Below, piece after piece: positions 24,899-33,575 of a stretch of DNA of 64,000 nucleotides; position 1 is the first letter of the stretch; each line of letters begins with the position of its first letter. The position numbers and the translations under genes were made by a program. The notes beneath the pieces were generated by a model, which did no database searches, had not been told where the DNA came from, and worked only from the letters and a program-made list of their open reading frames with translations. This DNA is from VXYL01 sp963665195 (GTDB taxonomy: Bacteria > Pseudomonadota > Gammaproteobacteria > Pseudomonadales > Azotimanducaceae): contig OY762070.1 of assembly GCA_963665195.1 (NCBI GenBank), positions 4,154,001 through 4,218,000 of the forward strand, in the 5' to 3' direction.

Positions 24899-26260
24899 TT
24901 AGAGTCTCCTGCTGTCTCTGAGTATGGCGATGATTGCCGGCACGAGCACGGCGGACGAAGCAACCAAGACGACGGTCCTGGCCAACGCGCCGCCGGCACC
25001 GCCGTAAGGCGGCACGAAGAGCCACACCGCGGCGAGGAACACGACCGAGCCAGTCACAGCGGAGATCAAGGGGGGAAACGACCGGCCTACCGCGAGCGGC
25101 AGTGTCATCGGTACCGCGAGACTTGAAACAAGCGTGCCGGGGATGAGGAGCAGAACCAAAGGCGCGGCACCGACGAACTGATCGCCGAACACCATGACGG
25201 CGATCTCCTCGCTCAGCCACGCCAACAGTGCAAAGCCGGCGGCAGCGATCACGGCCGAGAGGAGCGTGAACCGTCCAATGGCCTCGCGCAGCTTCGCGCC
25301 CTCTCCGTCGAACCAGAGTCGGCTGAGCGTGGGTTGAACGGCTGTGGCCAAGAGCCGGAACGGTTGACGAGCCAGGTCCGCAAGGTAGCGCGCGGCTCGG
25401 TACAACCCGACATCGGCGGCGCCGACGAACTGTGCGAGCAGGATAGAGTCGGCATTCTGGTAGAGAGTACCGGCCGTCGTGCGTCCAAAGATGGCGAGGT
25501 GGAAAGTCGCGACGTCCCGGCCCACGCGCACGGAGGACGACTTCAGGAGCCCCGTTATGCCGGCTTTCGGTGCCAGCAGTACAGCAGCCGCAAGCATGCC
25601 GATGCCGTTGACCGCAGCGGCTGCGACCGACGCAGCGACGACGCCCATCAGGCCCGCGCCTGCAATCCACGCGGCACCGAGCACGGCGACGCGAGTGATG
25701 GCCCCCGCCAAGATCACCAGGAAGTGGGTGCGTAGCTCATTCGCGAGACGAAGAACGGCCAACGTCGCCGGCTCTGTGGCCACGAAAACCCCTGCCAATG
25801 CATACAGCAGAAGCGACGAGATGCTCGCATCGCCGATGAGCACGAAGTCGGCGGCCAGCATGCCGGCTAAAGCGATCATGGCGAATGCCACGGCGGACAG
25901 CGCGGTTGAAGCGAAAAGGGCAAGCCGGAGTACCGCGGCCCCTGCTTCCGGTCGCCCTTCCGACAGGCTGCGGCTGGCAAACGTGGTCACGGTGTCGCCG
26001 CCCGGTATGGCGATGATGCTGTGGATCAGGGCGGATGTGGACATGATCACGGCCAACGCGCCGAATCCCTCGGCACCGAGAATCCTGGTCGCGAGCAGGA
26101 TGAAGACCAATCCGCCCGCAAGTTGCACGCCGGACGTTGCGCCCAGCCAGAGGGTTTGCTGAGCGATCCGCCGCGAGGATGCTTCCGCATTCGTCGCCTC
26201 TGCGGAAGCCGCCGTCAGCGGCTCGGCGTCCGGCGCGTTACTCGCACGACGCTCGGTCAC
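24899..26260 (-). CDS. Oligosaccharide flippase (Wzx-like, MATE/PST superfamily)
   Basis: GTG 26260 overlaps the stop of the upstream glycosyltransferase by 4 bases (GTGA), so start and coupling are clear. The 453-residue protein has a short hydrophilic N-terminus and then about 12 membrane helices, beginning TLWLGATSGVQLAGGLVFIL and RILGAEGFGALAVIMSTSAL. Mid-protein it has LYQNADSILLAQFVGAADVG and LYRAARYLADLARQPFRLLA, the hallmark of polysaccharide export flippases. It moves undecaprenyl-linked oligosaccharides across the inner membrane. It is distinct in sequence from the five broken flippase remnants at 5-20 kb, and is the only intact flippase in the window. Confidence 0.9.
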   Translation of the reverse strand: MTERRASNAPDAEPLTAASAEATNAEASSRRIAQQTLWLGATSGVQLAGGLVFILLATRILGAEGFGALAVIMSTSALIHSIIAIPGGDTVTTFASRSLSEGRPEAGAAVLRLALFASTALSAVAFAMIALAGMLAADFVLIGDASISSLLLYALAGVFVATEPATLAVLRLANELRTHFLVILAGAITRVAVLGAAWIAGAGLMGVVAASVAAAAVNGIGMLAAAVLLAPKAGITGLLKSSSVRVGRDVATFHLAIFGRTTAGTLYQNADSILLAQFVGAADVGLYRAARYLADLARQPFRLLATAVQPTLSRLWFDGEGAKLREAIGRFTLLSAVIAAAGFALLAWLSEEIAVMVFGDQFVGAAPLVLLLIPGTLVSSLAVPMTLPLAVGRSFPPLISAVTGSVVFLAAVWLFVPPYGGAGGALARTVVLVASSAVLVPAIIAILRDSRRL

Positions 26261-27438
26261 TGCGGCGCGCCGTCTGGCTCGTGGAGCGACACGCGCCGAT
26301 ACAGCTCCGCGAACGACTTGGCGATGGCGTCCCAAGCGAACCGCTCCGCTGCCAGCCGTTTGCCGTTGGCACCCATCGCCGCGCAACGGTCCGGGTCTGC
26401 GAGCAGCGTCTCGATGGCGGTTGCGAAGGCGGCTTCCTCCAAAGGAAGGACGAATCCGGCATCGGCTTCGGCCACTTCCGGGAAGTTGCAGTGCTCCGAG
26501 ATCACTGCCGGCACGCCGGCCGCGATGGCCTCGACCGGCGCTATGGGAAAGCCCTCGAAGCGCGACGGCAGCACGAAGATGCGCGCCAAGGCGAGTGCGC
26601 CGAGCTTGTCGTCGCCGGTGAGCAGGCCGGCGAACGCGACGCGGTGCAGCGCGCCCGCCTCGGCGAGCACGGCGTGCATCCGGCGCTGCGTGTCCGCTTC
26701 CTCCGGCGGCCCGGCGACCAGCAGCGCCGCATCCGGGAACCTGTCTGCCAGCGCTGTGAAGCACTGGGCCAGCAATTCCGGCCCCTTGCCCGCGACGACT
26801 CGGCCGAGGAAGAGCACCACCTGCTTGTCGCGCAGCTGAGGAAAGCGCCGCAGCAAGCCGTCCGCCAGAGCGCGGTCCAAGCGGCTCAGCAACTCGACGG
26901 GAACGCCGTTCGGGGCCTCGAGCACGGGCGCCGCCACTCCCTGCCGAGCGATGTCCGCAGCTTCCACCGGCGTCAGCACATGCACCGCCAACTGCGAATC
27001 GAGCATGCGCCGCTGCACAGCGCCCATGTACGCCTGCTTGCGCCAGCGCTTGTTCGCCAGCGCTCGCTCGCCAAGGCCGCCATGGGTGGACAGCACCGAG
27101 GCGATGCCGTGGCGCTGGGCAATGCGCCAAGCCGCGAAGCCCGGGTAGTGCCATGGCTCGTGAATGTGGATGGCATCGAACCTTCCTGCGTTGTCGGCCA
27201 GGAAGCGCGCCAGAGCTGGCGAGTGGGCGTTCCACAGCCTCGCAAGTGGCGACAGCGGGAAGCCATGCACTCGAACGCCCGGCGTCGGCAGCGGCTCGGC
27301 CTTGGTGCGACCGCCGTGCGTGGTGGCGATTTCGCACTGCACATCGTGTCCGGCGAGGGCGGCAGTCAGCCCTTGCACGCACGCGGCGGGCCCGCCGGCA
27401 TCCGCCGCCATGCTGACTAGGACGTGAAGCACTCTCAT
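26257..27438 (-). CDS. GT4 family glycosyltransferase
   Basis: ATG 27438 starts RVLHVLVSMAADAGGPAACV; 393 residues. The N-domain has FDAIHIHEPWHYPGFAAWRI and SVLSTHGGLGERAL, the C-domain VVLFLGRVVAGKGPELLAQC, LLVAGPPEEADTQRRM, FVLPSRFEGFPIAPVEAIAA (E-x7-E region) and GVPAVISEHCNFPEV. This is the first gene of the three-gene operon GT-flippase-GT and overlaps the flippase start by 4 bases. It builds a surface polysaccharide, probably an O-antigen or capsule side unit. No polymerase or priming transferase is seen in the window. Confidence 0.9.
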   Translation of the reverse strand: MRVLHVLVSMAADAGGPAACVQGLTAALAGHDVQCEIATTHGGRTKAEPLPTPGVRVHGFPLSPLARLWNAHSPALARFLADNAGRFDAIHIHEPWHYPGFAAWRIAQRHGIASVLSTHGGLGERALANKRWRKQAYMGAVQRRMLDSQLAVHVLTPVEAADIARQGVAAPVLEAPNGVPVELLSRLDRALADGLLRRFPQLRDKQVVLFLGRVVAGKGPELLAQCFTALADRFPDAALLVAGPPEEADTQRRMHAVLAEAGALHRVAFAGLLTGDDKLGALALARIFVLPSRFEGFPIAPVEAIAAGVPAVISEHCNFPEVAEADAGFVLPLEEAAFATAIETLLADPDRCAAMGANGKRLAAERFAWDAIAKSFAELYRRVSLHEPDGAPQ

Positions 27439-27664
27439 CGGCGGGATGGTCCGCTAGCGCCGGGGGATGGTCAACCGCCCGGCACGGCCACACTGCATGA
27501 CGATCCATGGTGGGTCGTGCGCGACTCGCACGCACAAACAGGCCCCTGTTTGAGCGTCAAAGGAACCCGCGGCCCATTGAAATGCGTCAGAAACGCCTGC
27601 TCTCTGGCGATCGTGCCCGTAACGCCATGGAAACACTGAACAGTGGCACGTCCAAGGCCACCCG

Positions 27665-27790
27665 ACAATACGCCCCATGCTGGCGAAGGGATCCGTTGCA
27701 TCTTGCCGGGCGGCGGTCGGCCAAGTGCTGTCGCCCGCCGTGTGGCGCTTCGGTGCAGGCTCGCGGGGTATGTACGCCCTGCCGGTAGCT
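27665..27790 (+). pseudogene. Decayed DUF6088 (AbiEi-like) fragment
   Basis: The plus-strand frame reads LAKGSVASCRAAVGQVLS and ends RGMYALPVAGSG. It aligns with LAKGLLHLGSRAAVDQALS and GRGAYVVPVESRFG, the N-terminal winged-helix part of the two genes at 34254 and 36638. Several substitutions and a lost segment mark it as an old relic. The rest of 27439-27881 shows nothing recognisable. Confidence 0.5.
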
Positions 27791-27959
27791 GGCTCTGGCC
27801 GCGGGCGCGACCGCCGGGATGACGGAGAACACTCTGCCATCCGATACGCAAGGATGCCAACTCCGCCTCCCCGCCAACTAGCTCCTGTCCGTAAAGCCTA
27901 GACCCTTTGATTTTATTAGGGAAAGGTGCCCGATAGTTGGCGACAAGCGGCGCTCTGGT

Positions 27960-29297
27960 ATGCTCGCTTTCGTTTCGTCAATGAAAACGCTGGAAAGCGG
28001 CAACAGGGAGGTTGGGGATGCGCGCGAAAGGACTTCGCAGGCGGGGCTGTTCGAGCAGGCGCCGGTGGACCATCCGGTGGCGGCGGCGTTCGAGGAGATC
28101 TCGGCGTGGCTGGACTCGCACCGCGAGGCGCTGGACTGGGTGGCGGCGGACGTCGACGGCGGATGCGCCGCCGAGGCGGGGCGGCAGGGGCTGACGGCCG
28201 AGACGATCCTGCGCTGCGGGCTGCTCAGGCAGCTGCGCCAGGAGAGCTGGCGGGAGCTGGCGTTCGCGCTGGCGGCGACGGTGGGGTCGGTGAAGGCGGA
28301 GACCTGGGAGCGGATCGGCCTGCTGCTGCTGGCGGACGCCCGGGCGGCGGGCTTCGAGGACGGCTCGCGGGTGCGGATGGACAGCACGGTGACGCGCGCG
28401 CACATCCTGTCGCCCACGGACAGCGGCCTGCTGCGGGACGGGGTGCGGGTGCTGGCGCGGGAGCTTCAGCGGGCGCGCGAGCGGCTCGGGGCGGACGCGG
28501 TGCGGTTCAAGGACCACCGGCGGGCGGCGAAGCGGCGGCACCTGGAGATCCGCAGCCGCCGCGGCGAGGCGCGGCGGCGGGAGTCGTACCGCAAGCTGCT
28601 GCGGCTGGCGGAGCGGACGGTCGGGTATGCGGAGGAGGCGCTGCCGGCGGCGTCGGCGTCGGGGGCGGCGTGGGCGCCGAAGTGGGCGGAGAAAGTCGAG
28701 GAAATCATCGGCCTGGTGCGCCGGGTGGCGGACCAGGCGCGGCGCCGGGTGCTGGACGGGGAGCGGGTGCCGGCGCTCGAGAAGGTGGCGAGCCTGTTCG
28801 AGCCGCACATGGATATCGTGGTCAAGGGCGGGCGCGGGACGCAGTACGGGCACAAGCTGAACCTGTCCACGGGGCGCAGCGGGCTGGTGCTGGACGCGGT
28901 GGTGGAGGACGGCAACCCGGCGGACGCCGCGAAGTGCGTGCCGATGCTCGAGCGGCACGTCGAGCGCTGCGGGCAGGCGCCGTCGCGGGCGGCGTTCGAT
29001 GGCGGCTGCGCGTCGAAGGCCAACCTGGCGGCGGCGAAGGCGATGGGGGTGGAGCACGCGGTGTTCCAGAAGAAGCGCGGCATGGAGGACGCCGAGATGT
29101 CCCCGTCGGCGTGGATCCGGCGCGCCCTGTGGCGCTTCCGGGCCGGCGTCGAGGCGGGCATCTCGCACCTCAAGCGCTGCTTCGGCCTCGGCCTGTGCCG
29201 CTGGCGCGGGCTGCCGCGCTTCAAGGCGTGGGTGCAGTCGGCGGTGCTCGCGCACAACCTGGCCCGCTTCGCCGCCCTGCGCATCGACTCCGGGTAG
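27960..29297 (+). CDS. ISNCY family DDE transposase
   Basis: ATG 27960 opens a complete 445-residue transposase. The N-terminal half contains AEAGRQGLTAETILRCGLLR and SWRELAFALAATV, then the first catalytic block RVRMDSTVTRAHI (Asp), a long basic coiled-coil (VRFKDHRRAAKRRHLEIRSR), DIVVKGGRGTQYGHKLNLST, AAFDGGCASKANL (second Asp) and a final block AGVEAGISHLKRCFGLG carrying the Glu. These DDE positions fit the ISNCY group often found in proteobacteria. The frame is open and the three acidic blocks are present, so the enzyme may still act. The coding sequence is extremely GC-rich compared with the cassette that follows. Confidence 0.85.
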   Translation: MLAFVSSMKTLESGNREVGDARERTSQAGLFEQAPVDHPVAAAFEEISAWLDSHREALDWVAADVDGGCAAEAGRQGLTAETILRCGLLRQLRQESWRELAFALAATVGSVKAETWERIGLLLLADARAAGFEDGSRVRMDSTVTRAHILSPTDSGLLRDGVRVLARELQRARERLGADAVRFKDHRRAAKRRHLEIRSRRGEARRRESYRKLLRLAERTVGYAEEALPAASASGAAWAPKWAEKVEEIIGLVRRVADQARRRVLDGERVPALEKVASLFEPHMDIVVKGGRGTQYGHKLNLSTGRSGLVLDAVVEDGNPADAAKCVPMLERHVERCGQAPSRAAFDGGCASKANLAAAKAMGVEHAVFQKKRGMEDAEMSPSAWIRRALWRFRAGVEAGISHLKRCFGLGLCRWRGLPRFKAWVQSAVLAHNLARFAALRIDSG

Positions 29298-29423
29298 TCC
29301 GGCCGCCTTGCGGGAACCGCCAGCGCCCGGCGGGGACCGCCCCCGCCCGCGTCTGCGAGCGCGCCTCGCGAAGCCCGCGGGTCGCCGTCGCCGGCTCGAA
29401 ACGCCCTCCCCGAAGCCGGGAAC

Positions 29424-29608
29424 GGCTCGCGGGTGCGGGTGGACAGCACGGTGACGCGGACGCGCATCCTGTCGCCCACGGACAGCGGCCTGCTGCGGGA
29501 CGGGTTGCGGGTGCTGGCGCGAGCTTCAGCGGGCGCGCGAGCGGCTCGGGGCGGACGCGGTGCGGTTCAAGGACCACCGGCGGGCGGCGAAGCGGCGGCA
29601 CCTGGGCG
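29424..29608 (+). repeat. Duplicated internal segment of the transposase gene
   Basis: About 185 bases here repeat 28360-28548 (from GGCTCGCGGGTGCGG through GCGGCGGCACCTGG) with a few substitutions and one deletion. It lies between the transposase stop and the right inverted repeat, so the IS carries a tandem piece of its own gene. It probably arose by recombination between two copies, leaving a hybrid right end. Confidence 0.75.
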
Positions 29609-29698
29609 GCGCGCCAACTCCCAGGCGTATTTTCCCAACAAGATCAAGGGGTTCAGACTTTTACGGACAGGAACTAGCTGGGTGTCGCGGCTGAACCG

Positions 29699-29815
29699 CT
29701 AGCCGAGGAGCGGCACCTCGCCGACGCCGGGCAGGCCCTGCTCGCCGGCGCCCTGGTTGTTCGAGATGAGGCTGCCCATCAGCATGGTGATGCCGTCACG
29801 CAACGTCGTGACGGT
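29699..29815 (-). pseudogene. Secretin (GspD/PilQ-like) C-terminal scrap
   Basis: On the minus strand the frame reads TVTTLRDGITMLMGSLISNN and then GEQGLPGVGEVPLLG followed by a stop. This is the secretin-domain motif '(T).(G)..(V/M).(G)(G/S)L(I)..N......G(V/I)P.L(G)..P.LG'. About 35 residues remain. It lies just outside the IS right end and is followed by three tandem copies of a CTGCGGT-like 7-mer near 29814-29835. The rest of 29816-30096 has no recognised gene. Confidence 0.5.
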
Positions 29816-30096
29816 CTGCGGTCTGCGGTCTGCGGTTTGCGGTTCAGGGTCGCCGTGCTGGGGCTCAGGCTGGTGGCTTCGGTCGGGTGCGCCTGGCCGG
29901 CGCTGTCAAGTGCATCGCTGCGGCCAGCGTCGTGCCGCCTCGAAATCCGCCCGCCACTTCGACCACTGCCGCCGCGTTTCGCGCCCGGAACTTTGGGCCA
30001 CCGGCCTTGCCCAAGTGTCAAGCGTGAGTTGCTGACCCCGTGCCGCGGGGTGTGTGATACTTGCGGCAACATCAGATAGGGGTGCGCGAGTTGGCA

Positions 30097-30753
30097 ATGT
30101 GGGACGTGTCGGTGCCAGTCGGGGCCGTCGGCGGCGCCATCGGCTCAGTAGTGTTCGTTGGTGATCGGTTTGCGCCGAGCATGTTCGATCAGTCCGCACT
30201 GTTCGGTGGTTCGGTGGACAAGGACACCCAAGTCGTCGTCGGCCCAGTAGCACACTGGACGTACGAAGGGGGCCTGTACTCCTTGACAGTGGTGCCGAAC
30301 AGAGTAACGGTACATGCGAACCAAGCCGAGGCGGTGATGCCTACGGCGTTGGCTGATGCCGCGAAGCAAGTAGCCGATGAGATCGACGGCGTGCGCACGG
30401 CCGTTCTTGCCTCTGGCGTCGGATTGAACCACGACGCCGCGCTGTCTCACAGAGGCAGCGTCGAGCTCGTCGATGGTCGGTCGTATTGCCAACGCTTGTT
30501 CCGCGATGGCGGACTAGACCGGATTACTGACGCCGAACCATCAACCGTCACCGCCAGCGTGATTCTCGGGTGGGTGCGCGGGGCCATGCAGTATCGTGTC
30601 CGGATCGAACCGGACGCATCTTCAGGCGGCGAGAGGCTCTACGTCGCCGTTAACGGACATCAGAACATCGGTACGAAGGAGTCTGTGGCCTCTGCCTTGA
30701 CCCACGCCGACGCGTTCCGATGCTGTGTGGAGGGAATCCATGCTGGGCTTTAG
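30097..30753 (+). CDS. Hypothetical protein, first gene of an IS-bounded cassette
   Basis: ATG 30097 (GTG 30082 is an alternative) opens a 218-residue protein of mixed alpha/beta character: DVSVPVGAVGGAIGSVVFVG, VVVGPVAHWTYEGGLYSLTV, AADAAKQVADEIDGVRTAV-like helices, and GAMQYRVRIEPDASSGGERL followed by YVAVNGHQNIG. The last strands resemble beta-hairpins of TIGR04255-type proteins, but the match is too weak to name. Its 3' end overlaps the next start by 14 bases. No signal peptide or membrane segment is seen. Base composition is lower in GC than the neighbouring IS. Confidence 0.65.
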   Translation: MWDVSVPVGAVGGAIGSVVFVGDRFAPSMFDQSALFGGSVDKDTQVVVGPVAHWTYEGGLYSLTVVPNRVTVHANQAEAVMPTALADAAKQVADEIDGVRTAVLASGVGLNHDAALSHRGSVELVDGRSYCQRLFRDGGLDRITDAEPSTVTASVILGWVRGAMQYRVRIEPDASSGGERLYVAVNGHQNIGTKESVASALTHADAFRCCVEGIHAGL

Positions 30754-31528
30754 CTTCGCCGTCCCGGACTCGTCAGCAACCGATATCAGCACTTCGAGCG
30801 CAGGCACTGATCGCGTGCGTCTCGCGGAAGCAACCGAGGAACGGGCTCGGGAAGTAGCTGATCTCGTCGACTCGGTGGTCTCCGCATGGGAAGCGTCCCG
30901 TGGCCAAGGCGGTGCCGCGCTGCTGTACACCTATTCAGTGCAGTGGCCGCGGTTGCATGGCGTTAAGGGCGATCATGCCTACGCCGATGACAGTACCGCC
31001 TCGGCCTTCTTCGAGTTCCCGTTGCTGGACCTTTTGCGCGACGCAATCCAGCGCGACACGCTCGCCATGGACGCGTTCAAGGTGCAACTGGCCGCGGGCC
31101 GTGGCACCGTTGCCCTCTTGCACCGCCACGCGCTGCCAACCTACTCTCTCACTTCGGCTCGTGTGGTCAAGGTGGAAGGTGCCGATTACGCAAGCCAGTA
31201 CGCGAAGCGCATCAAGGAACTGCGAGAGGCCGCTGAAGAGGAGGGCTACTCCATGAGCGAGCGCTCGGTGGCTGCATTTCTGGAGCTCTTGCGCGCCGCG
31301 AGCCATAAGGTCCGCTACGCCGATGTCGCCTTGGTCGAGGGCGGCGACATCAACGCGGTGTGGGCAAGCGAAGGCAACGGGGACTGGCTTTCCGTGCGAG
31401 TGCTCGGTGACGGCGATGTGGAATACGTCCATCTGTCGCCGGACGACTACGCGGCGTCGGGTACGGTTTCCCCGCAGCAGTTTTGGTCGGAGTTCTCCGA
31501 GCGACTGAGCGATCTTCTGGTCGCATGA
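30740..31528 (+). CDS. Hypothetical protein, second gene of the cassette
   Basis: ATG 30740 follows GGAGGGAATCC and overlaps the upstream gene by 14 bases. The 262-residue product has a helical N-terminal part (RLAEATEERAREVADLVDSV), a polar middle (KGDHAYADDSTASAFFEFPL), RIKELREAAEEEGYSMSERS, and a C-terminal part with EGNGDWLSVRVLGDGDVEYV. No family recognised. The C-terminal 'FL.LL......R..DV.L..DG.I.A.W......L.V......E' is the pattern of a small sensing or immunity domain seen next to toxins, which I offer only as a hint. Its TGA overlaps the next ATG (ATGA). Confidence 0.7.
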   Translation: MLGFSFAVPDSSATDISTSSAGTDRVRLAEATEERAREVADLVDSVVSAWEASRGQGGAALLYTYSVQWPRLHGVKGDHAYADDSTASAFFEFPLLDLLRDAIQRDTLAMDAFKVQLAAGRGTVALLHRHALPTYSLTSARVVKVEGADYASQYAKRIKELREAAEEEGYSMSERSVAAFLELLRAASHKVRYADVALVEGGDINAVWASEGNGDWLSVRVLGDGDVEYVHLSPDDYAASGTVSPQQFWSEFSERLSDLLVA

Positions 31529-31959
31529 AGGGCGATCAGCTGCCGGCCGAGGCCCGGGTTGTCCACTATGTGTCATCCTCGCGCTGGAGCGGCAAGAGGG
31601 TGTCATACGAGGCATTCAAGAAAGCTACGGGGAAGCCCCCATCCGTCCATTGGCTAGAGAAGCTCGGAGAAACGCCGGAAGACCAGCTTGCCGCAGTCAG
31701 AGCGGTCTCGCGCCTCAAGTTCCAGCGGCACGGATGTTTCGCCGAACTCCGCGTTGGCGACGTGATGGACTGCGACGACGCGCTCAAGGTTGTTCACGAC
31801 CCCCTCCCTGGCAATGACGACTACCCGCCTGATCCGTCGCATTCGAACATCATTGGAATGCCGCAACCCGGTGCCGCCAATGAGAGGATCGTCTGCGAAC
31901 TTCTGGCTAGACGCGTGACTGTTGCACACGCTGCGGTGGTGCAAGAGCAACCTAGCTAG
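31525..31959 (+). CDS. Hypothetical protein, third gene of the cassette; 3' end at IS junction
   Basis: ATG 31525 overlaps the previous stop as ATGA. The 144-residue product reads VVHYVSSSRWSGKRVSYEAF, HWLEKLGETPEDQLAAVRAV, CFAELRVGDVMDCDD and DYPPDPSHSNIIGMPQP. It is soluble, with no recognised family. The stop TAG at 31957-31959 falls inside the CTAGCTAG at the edge of the IS fragment, so the original gene may have been slightly longer and trimmed by the insertion. The three genes form one translationally coupled unit. Confidence 0.65.
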   Translation: MKGDQLPAEARVVHYVSSSRWSGKRVSYEAFKKATGKPPSVHWLEKLGETPEDQLAAVRAVSRLKFQRHGCFAELRVGDVMDCDDALKVVHDPLPGNDDYPPDPSHSNIIGMPQPGAANERIVCELLARRVTVAHAAVVQEQPS

Positions 31960-32335
31960 TTCCTGTCCGTAAAGTCCAAGCCCCTTGATTTTGTTGGGAA
32001 AATGCGCCTGGGAGTTGGCGAAGAAGCGGCGCTCCGGTATGCTCGCTTTCGTTTCACCAATGAAAACGCTGGAAGGCGGCAGCAGGGAGGTCGGGGATGC
32101 GCGCGAAAGGACGGCGCAGGCGGGGCTGTTCGAGCCGGGGCCGGTGGACCATCCGCTGGCGGCGGCGCTCGATGCGATGTCGGCGTGGCTGGACTCGCAC
32201 CGGGAGGCGCTGGACTGGGTGGCGGCGGACGTCGACGGCGGATGCGCCGCCGAGGCGGGGCGGCAGGGGCTGACGGCGGAGACGATCTTGCGCTGCGGGC
32301 TGCTCAGGCAGCTGCGCCAGGAGGAGCTGGCGGGA
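31960..32335 (+). mobile_element. ISNCY-like element, left-end fragment
   Basis: The first ~65 bases repeat the left terminus of the element at 27882 (TTCCTGTCCGTAAAG at 31960), followed from 32041 by the start of the same transposase (about 95 codons, ending LRQLRQEELAGAG). At about 32335 the match ends where a minus-strand PLD-like fragment begins. No right end is present, so it is immobile on its own. It has the same orientation as the full element upstream. Confidence 0.8.
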
Positions 32336-32336
32336 G

Positions 32337-32660
32337 CTGGCGGACTCGGCGACGGCGCGGCGCTTCGCGCGGCGTCCGCCCAATGACTTGCGGAGCGCGG
32401 ACACCTCGAGAACGCCCCTGCTGGCGGCAAGACCGCCTCCGCCATGGACAAGGACACGCAGCGCGGTGCCGGGACGGCTCAGGAACTCCAGCACCGCAGC
32501 GATGATGTAGTAGCTGCCGAATACGTCGGCACCCTCGTAGGACAAGGGCAGCCCGCCCGATACCAAACGGACCTCGCTCTGCGCATTCGCGATGAAGAGC
32601 TTGATGAGAAAGGCCGCGTGCTCCGGCTTGCCGTTGCTGATGAGCATGTCCGGACGATCC
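32337..32660 (-). pseudogene. PLD-like protein, N-terminal fragment (homologue of the gene at 6089)
   Basis: Starting near ATG 32646 the minus strand reads LISNGKPEHAAFLIKLFIAN, AQSEVRLVSGGLPLSYEGAD and LEFLSRPGTALRVLVHGGGG. This aligns with NGKAEHAAYIVHKLLANAEE and the region that follows in the 6.1-6.7 kb gene. The fragment ends at the IS fragment boundary near 32336, so the IS probably disrupted it. A protein of this type beside an IS in two places suggests it belongs to a mobile or defence-type accessory pool. Confidence 0.6.
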
Positions 32661-33085
32661 CGGGGTCGGCAAGTCGTACCTGGCGGTCGCGCTCGACCGC
32701 GAAGCCATCCGCCAGGGCTGATCAGTGCTGTTCGCCACCGCGCAGGCGGTGATGGCGTCGCTCGCCAAGGCGCACCGCGAGGGCGCTCGACGACCACATC
32801 GCATTCTACGCCAAGCCGAAGCTGCCGATCGTCGACGAGCTCGGCTGCCTGCCGGTCGAGCGCCACGCCGCGCCCCTGTTTCTTCCAGCTCGTGTCGCGG
32901 CGCTACGAGCGCGGCAGCATGATGCTGACGTCGAACCGCCCGGTGGGCGAGTGGGGGGGGAGGTGTTCGGCGACGCCGTGGTCGCCACCGCGATCCTCGA
33001 CCGGCTGCTGTACCACAGCCACATGCTGACCATCACCGGCGAGAGCTACCGGCTGCGCGAGAAGCGCCGCCTTCGCCGTGACCGG
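32661..33085 (+). pseudogene. istB: IS21 family IstB-like ATPase, decayed
   Basis: The frame begins GVGKSYLAVALDREAIRQG (Walker A with GKS), meets an in-frame TGA near 32719, then VLFATAQAVMASLAKAHREG. After frame changes it gives FYAKPKLPIVDELGCLP (Walker B), ERGSMMLTSNRPVGEWG and EVFGDAVVATAILDRLLYHS with HMLTITGESYRLREKRR. The order is exactly that of IS21 helper IstB, but a stop and at least two frameshifts break it and the N-terminal ~100 residues are missing. No istA is present. Confidence 0.8.
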
Positions 33086-33213
33086 CGTTCGCGTCGAGAG
33101 GGTCGTCGTGGGGTTGTCCACCCCTTGCCCACCGCGCCTTCTCTTGCTCGGGGGGACCGGCGCCGTGGACAAGGCGTGGACAACCCCGCCAGCGGCGGTG
33201 CGACTATGGCAGG

Positions 33214-33248
33214 GGGTCAGTTTTTTGGGTGTCGCCTGGGGGTCAGTT
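33214..33248 (+). repeat. IS21-type end with repeated GGGTCAGTT
   Basis: GGGTCAGTT occurs at 33214-33222 and 33240-33248, 17 bases apart, just after the istB remnant. Repeated short boxes near the termini are a feature of IS21 elements, so this is probably the right end of the dead element. The remaining sequence from 33249 to 33575 shows no gene. Confidence 0.45.
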
Positions 33249-33575
33249 CCTGAGTCGCTTGACAGAGATCACCGGTTCTGTGAGAAGGCAGTGTTCTACA
33301 GAGGCCCGCTCAACATTCCGCTCATCGCGAGGCCGTCGGGCGGGGCCGGGTCGTGGACGGCGCACGGCCTGACGGACCACCACGACATCTGCTCAACCTT
33401 GCAAGCTGCACCAGGATGGGTGGCATCCCCACCGGGCTGCACCAAGACTACCCTCAGTATTGACTGATGAGCTCGTTCGAGAGTGCGCTCCGGGAGCTGC
33501 ACCGCGACAGGTCCGTCAGGTGCCCGGCCGGGCTCGACAAGAGGCCCGCGGCCGAGATGGCACATCCCTGAGTCG

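Larger units (their letters stand above)
27882..29673 (+). mobile_element. ISNCY-like insertion sequence with long terminal inverted repeats
   Basis: The left end (from 27882: CTCCTGTCCGTAAAG) and the right end (to 29673; reverse complement TTCCTGTCCGTAAAAG) are inverted repeats that extend inward for about 65 bases with some mismatches (they share CCTTGAT.TT, GGGAAA and AGTTGGCG). Both are flanked by CTAG (27878-27881 and 29674-29677), a possible 4-base target duplication. The element holds an intact transposase (27960-29297) and a duplicated internal segment (29424-29608) before the right end. A second copy of the left end is at 31960. Confidence 0.8.

Noticed and set aside
24899..27535. 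878-codon minus-strand frame covering flippase and the upstream glycosyltransferase
   Set aside because: Only the part from GTG 26260 is flippase; upstream it is an out-of-frame shadow of the glycosyltransferase gene.
27926..29677. 583-codon frame over the IS
   Set aside because: Gly/Ala/Arg-rich shadow of the transposase in another frame.
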